Source: Methylocella tundrae
GTDB taxonomy: Bacteria; Pseudomonadota; Alphaproteobacteria; Rhizobiales; Beijerinckiaceae
DNA: 64,000 bases
Assembly (NCBI RefSeq): GCF_038024855.1
Contig: NZ_CP139089.1
Location: forward strand, 2,762,501 to 2,826,500
Direction of reading: 5' to 3'
Shown: one piece after another, positions 61,043 through 64,000 of the stretch
How positions within the stretch are numbered: the stretch's first letter is position 1
Layout of the letters: each line of letters begins with the position of its first letter
Made by a program: the position numbers and the translations under genes
The notes under the pieces: generated by a model
Database searches by the model: none
The model's input: the letters and a program-made list of their open reading frames with translations, nothing else
What the model was told of the DNA's origin: nothing

Positions 61043-63718
61043 TTACATGCCCCAGCGGCGCACGAACCAGGTTTTTACGAGATGCGTCAGGATCGCGTAG
61101 CTCAAGAGGAAGCTTGCGACGATGGGCCAGTAGAGCGGCGGCAAGGGCGTGAACTTCAACGCCGCGCCTACGGGGGTAAAGGGCAGCGCAATGCCGATCG
61201 CGCAGATCGTGACGCTGGTCGCGATCAAGGCAGGGCTGGCGCGGCTTTGCAGAAACGGGATCTTCGCGGTGCGGATGATGTGAATGATGAGCGTCTGCGT
61301 CAGCAGGGATTCGACGAACCAGCCGGTCTGGAACAGCGATGGATTGTTCCAGCCATCGAAAACATAGAGCATGGTGAAAAAGGTCGCATAGTCGAAGATC
61401 GAGCTTATTGGCCCGATGAAGACCATGAACTTGAATATATTGCCAATGTCCCATTTGCGCGGGATCTCAAGATAATCTTCGTCGACATTGTCTGTCGGGA
61501 TCGCGGTCTGCGAAAAATCATAGAGCAGGTTGTTGGTGAGCACCTGGATCGGCAGCATCGGCAGGAAGGGCAGAAAGATGCTGGGGCCAAGCACGCTGAA
61601 CATGTTGCCGAAATTAGAGCTTGCGCCCATCTTGATATATTTGGTGATATTGCCGAAGACCTTTCGTCCTTCGATGACCCCTTCCTGAAGCACCATCAGG
61701 CTCTTTTCGAGCAGGATGATGTCAGCGGATTCCTTGGCGATGTCCACCGCCGTGTCGACTGACACGCCGACGTCGGCGGCCTTGAGCGCCGGGCTGTCGT
61801 TGATGCCGTCGCCGAGAAAGCCGACGACATGGCCCTTGGCGTGAAGCGCCCCGATCACGCGCGCTTTCTGGGCCGGGGAAAGCTTGGCGAAGACGGTCGT
61901 CGATTCCACAAGCTCGGCCAGGGCCCCGTCGCTCATCTGTTCGATTTCGGGACCCAGCGCGACGCATTTTACCTCGAGGCCGACCTCGCGGCAGATCTTG
62001 CGGGTGACGATCTCATTGTCGCCGGTCAGAATCTTGACTGCGACGCCGGATCGATTGAGCGCCGCGATGGCGGCGCCGGCGCTATCCTTCGGTGGATCAA
62101 GAAAGGCGATATATCCGAGCAGCGTCAGCTCGCTTTCGTCCTCGACTGAATAGCTTGGCTTGAGATCAGCAATTTCCTTGTAAGCGATGGCGACGACGCG
62201 AAAACCGTCCTCGTTGAGCGCCAGAGTCTCGGCTTTCGCGGTCGCAAGATGAGATGCGTCCAGAGCTCCGCGTTCGCCGTCGAGTTCATAATGCTTGCAA
62301 ACGGCGAAAACTTCCTCGACGGCGCCCTTGCAGATGAGGACATGCGTCTCGTCTTCGCGCGACAGAATGACGGAAAGCCGCCTGCGGACGAAGTCGAAGG
62401 GAATTTCGTCGATATTCTTGTATTGATGCTGCAGATGAAGGTTCTTGCCGAGCTCGATATGTTGCAGGACCGCGACGTCGAGCAGATTTTTGAGACCGGA
62501 CTGATAGTGGCTGTTCAGATAGGCATACTCCAGGACCCGCTCGCTATCTTCGCCGCAAATGTCGAGATGCAGCTTGAGGATGATGCGGTCCTGCGTCAAC
62601 GTGCCGGTCTTGTCGGTGCATAAGACATCCATGGCGCCGAAATTCTGGATCGCGTTGAGGCGCTTCACGATCACGCGTTTCTTCGACATCGCCATCGCGC
62701 CTTTGGCGAGATTGACGGTGACGATCATCGGCAGCATTTCCGGCGTCAGGCCGACCGCGACGGCCACCGCGAATAAAAGCGCCTCGAGCCAATTGCCCTT
62801 CGTGAAGCCATTGATCAGGAACACGGTGGGAACCATCACCAGCATGAACCGGATCATCAGCCAGGTGAAGCGGTTGACCCCTTTGTCGAAGCCGGTCAGT
62901 TCGCGCCGCCCAGCGATCTGTTCGGCGAGCTGGCCGAAATAGGTCCTGGCCCCCGTGTGTACGATCACGCCGGTTCCAAATCCGCTGACCACGCTGCCTC
63001 CCATGAAACAGAGATTGGGCAGGTCGAAGGGATCGGCGACGCTCGCGTCCGCAATCGCCGGCGATTTCTCGGACGGCATGGCCTCGCCGGTCAACGCCGC
63101 CTGATTGATGAAAAGATCCTTCGCGCTGAGGATTCTGAGATCGGCCGGAATCATGTCGCCGGCCGAAAGGCGCACGATATCGCCGGGAACAAGTTGGTCC
63201 ATCGGGATGTCGATGAATCCGTCGGGTTGGCCTTCGCTGGCCTCAAGGCCGGCGCCGCGTCGCTTGACCCTCGCCGTCGTCTTCACCATGGCGCGGAGCT
63301 TGGCGGCGGCGTCGTTGGAGCGATGCTCCTGGATGAACGCCGTCGTGATGGCGAGGACCACCATGATCGCGATGACGACGGATGCGCGGATATCCCCGAG
63401 GAAATAAGACATGGTCGCGAGGCTGAGCAAAAGCCCGTTCAGGGGATTCTTCGCGCGGCCCCATAATTCGCGCAGGACGCTCGGGCGTCCCTCCTGAGTG
63501 ACGAGATTAGGTCCAACCGACGCCAGCCTTGCCGCCGCCTCATCGCGCGTCAGCCCCTCGGGTGAGGCCCGAAGCAGCGGCCAGATCTCGGCCTGCTCCA
63601 ACCGGCTCACAGCGAGAATCTCCTTCGACAGAACGATGTCGGTATCGCACGCCTGTGGATGGCGGTTGGGCGGCGCCTGAAAAAACTTTAGATGATCGAG
63701 GAGAGTCTGGCCGTTCAT
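61043..63718 (-). CDS. mgtA: Magnesium-importing P-type ATPase (MgtA/MgtB family)
   Basis: An 891-residue P3B-type ATPase. It has the phosphorylation motif CTDKTGTLTQD, the TGE actuator loop (LTGEAMPSEKSPA), the hinge GDGINDSPALKAADVGVSVD, and about ten membrane segments, the last in SFLLSYAILTHLVKTWF. It imports Mg2+ (and possibly Ni2+/Co2+). The ATG at 63718 gives a family-typical length (about 890-900); the frame stays open to 63964, but that stretch is Arg/Pro-rich and unlike any MgtA N-terminus. Its start overlaps the stop of a short upstream frame, suggesting regulated translation. The symbol could equally be mgtB. Confidence 0.93.
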   Translation of the reverse strand: MNGQTLLDHLKFFQAPPNRHPQACDTDIVLSKEILAVSRLEQAEIWPLLRASPEGLTRDEAAARLASVGPNLVTQEGRPSVLRELWGRAKNPLNGLLLSLATMSYFLGDIRASVVIAIMVVLAITTAFIQEHRSNDAAAKLRAMVKTTARVKRRGAGLEASEGQPDGFIDIPMDQLVPGDIVRLSAGDMIPADLRILSAKDLFINQAALTGEAMPSEKSPAIADASVADPFDLPNLCFMGGSVVSGFGTGVIVHTGARTYFGQLAEQIAGRRELTGFDKGVNRFTWLMIRFMLVMVPTVFLINGFTKGNWLEALLFAVAVAVGLTPEMLPMIVTVNLAKGAMAMSKKRVIVKRLNAIQNFGAMDVLCTDKTGTLTQDRIILKLHLDICGEDSERVLEYAYLNSHYQSGLKNLLDVAVLQHIELGKNLHLQHQYKNIDEIPFDFVRRRLSVILSREDETHVLICKGAVEEVFAVCKHYELDGERGALDASHLATAKAETLALNEDGFRVVAIAYKEIADLKPSYSVEDESELTLLGYIAFLDPPKDSAGAAIAALNRSGVAVKILTGDNEIVTRKICREVGLEVKCVALGPEIEQMSDGALAELVESTTVFAKLSPAQKARVIGALHAKGHVVGFLGDGINDSPALKAADVGVSVDTAVDIAKESADIILLEKSLMVLQEGVIEGRKVFGNITKYIKMGASSNFGNMFSVLGPSIFLPFLPMLPIQVLTNNLLYDFSQTAIPTDNVDEDYLEIPRKWDIGNIFKFMVFIGPISSIFDYATFFTMLYVFDGWNNPSLFQTGWFVESLLTQTLIIHIIRTAKIPFLQSRASPALIATSVTICAIGIALPFTPVGAALKFTPLPPLYWPIVASFLLSYAILTHLVKTWFVRRWGM

Positions 63719-63852
63719 GCGCGCCGCCTTTTCGATGTCCGTTTCGCGTGGACCAATTCTCGCGCAGTCGGAGTCGGGTCGAGGCCCTTCAGTCTCGCCC
63801 CGAGCCGGAGGAGGCGGTTTGCCGGCTCTCGCATGTCTCGCACAAGGTTCAT
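63715..63852 (-). CDS. Possible 45-codon leader peptide of the Mg2+ ATPase gene
   Basis: A short reading frame starts with ATG at 63852 behind AGGA eight bases upstream, encodes a basic peptide (MNLVRDMREPANRL at its start, GLDPTPTARE in the middle, SKRRRA at its end), and its TGA overlaps the ATPase start codon as ATGA. The Asp-Pro-Thr-Pro run resembles the Pro/acidic stretch of the enterobacterial MgtL leader that destabilises ribosomes at low Mg2+. The likeness is short and may be chance; the ATPase frame is also open here. Confidence 0.35.
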   Translation of the reverse strand: MNLVRDMREPANRLLRLGARLKGLDPTPTARELVHAKRTSKRRRA

Positions 63853-64000
63853 CAGCCGCGTCCTGCGAGCGCCGCTCCCATGATCTGGAACGAGCGATGC
63901 GTTTATCAGCCATTCGATAGCGACTGCATGTGTCAATGTGCTTACGATCCACCGGCCGCGCCAAAGGCGCCCCGCTGCTCTTGCCGATGCAAATAGGCCT

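Noticed and set aside
63719..63964. 82-codon N-terminal extension of the Mg2+ ATPase
   Set aside because: It is Arg/Pro-rich, unlike any MgtA N-terminus, and the ATG at 63718 gives the normal family length.
1..64000. CRISPR array, insertion sequence, prophage or integrase
   Set aside because: No regularly spaced repeats, transposase or phage-type proteins were recognised in any reading frame.

Overview
The window is a high-GC alphaproteobacterial chromosome segment. Gene content points to Rhizobiales, and most likely a Methylocella/Methylocapsa-like Beijerinckiaceae methylotroph. The order parB-parA-rsmG-mnmG-mnmE with two parS 16-mers is the classic alphaproteobacterial origin-proximal cluster. 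The complete N-methylglutamate pathway cluster (mgsABC-gmaS-mgdABCD) indicates growth on, or nitrogen from, methylamine. The genus is inferred from gene content only; no rRNA or tRNA gene was found.

Layout. 0-9 kb: the end of a LutC-like gene, the par/mnm cluster on the minus strand, and a YyaL-type thioredoxin-fold protein followed by a palindromic intergenic repeat. 9-15.4 kb: bacterioferritin, a PAS-GGDEF-EAL signalling protein, a methyltransferase and two NAD(P)-dependent dehydrogenases. 15.4-25.5 kb: a seven-gene nitrogen-scavenging operon (NitT/TauT-type ABC transporter, two DUF1989 proteins, a biotin-dependent carboxylase, allophanate hydrolase). Its genes would normally be annotated as urea carboxylase and associated proteins. 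The leader, however, carries a clear guanidine-I (ykkC) riboswitch aptamer preceded by a sigma-54-type -24/-12 promoter, so the operon is best read as guanidine uptake and degradation through carboxyguanidine and allophanate.

25.6-35.5 kb: accessory genes, namely a DUF1275 membrane protein, a two-TM channel, a flippase/glycosyltransferase pair, a ClpP-like protein, a quinone-oxidoreductase-like enzyme, an MFS exporter, a DUF4105 protein and a type II NADH dehydrogenase. 35.8-40.5 kb: a divergent MocR regulator / molybdopterin oxidoreductase pair and a stand-alone cNMP-binding protein, with looser codon use than the neighbours. 40.8-47.1 kb: tamA-tamB, outer-membrane assembly.

47.3-57.7 kb: an XRE-cupin regulator followed by mgsABC, gmaS and mgdABCD. 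GmaS makes gamma-glutamylmethylamide from methylamine and glutamate, MgsABC makes N-methylglutamate, and MgdABCD oxidises it to glutamate plus a formaldehyde-level C1 unit. 57.8-64 kb: a convergent molybdenum hydroxylase pair (IorB/IorA type) and an MgtA/MgtB-type Mg2+ P-type ATPase preceded by a short overlapping leader reading frame. No CRISPR array, prophage or insertion sequence was recognised.
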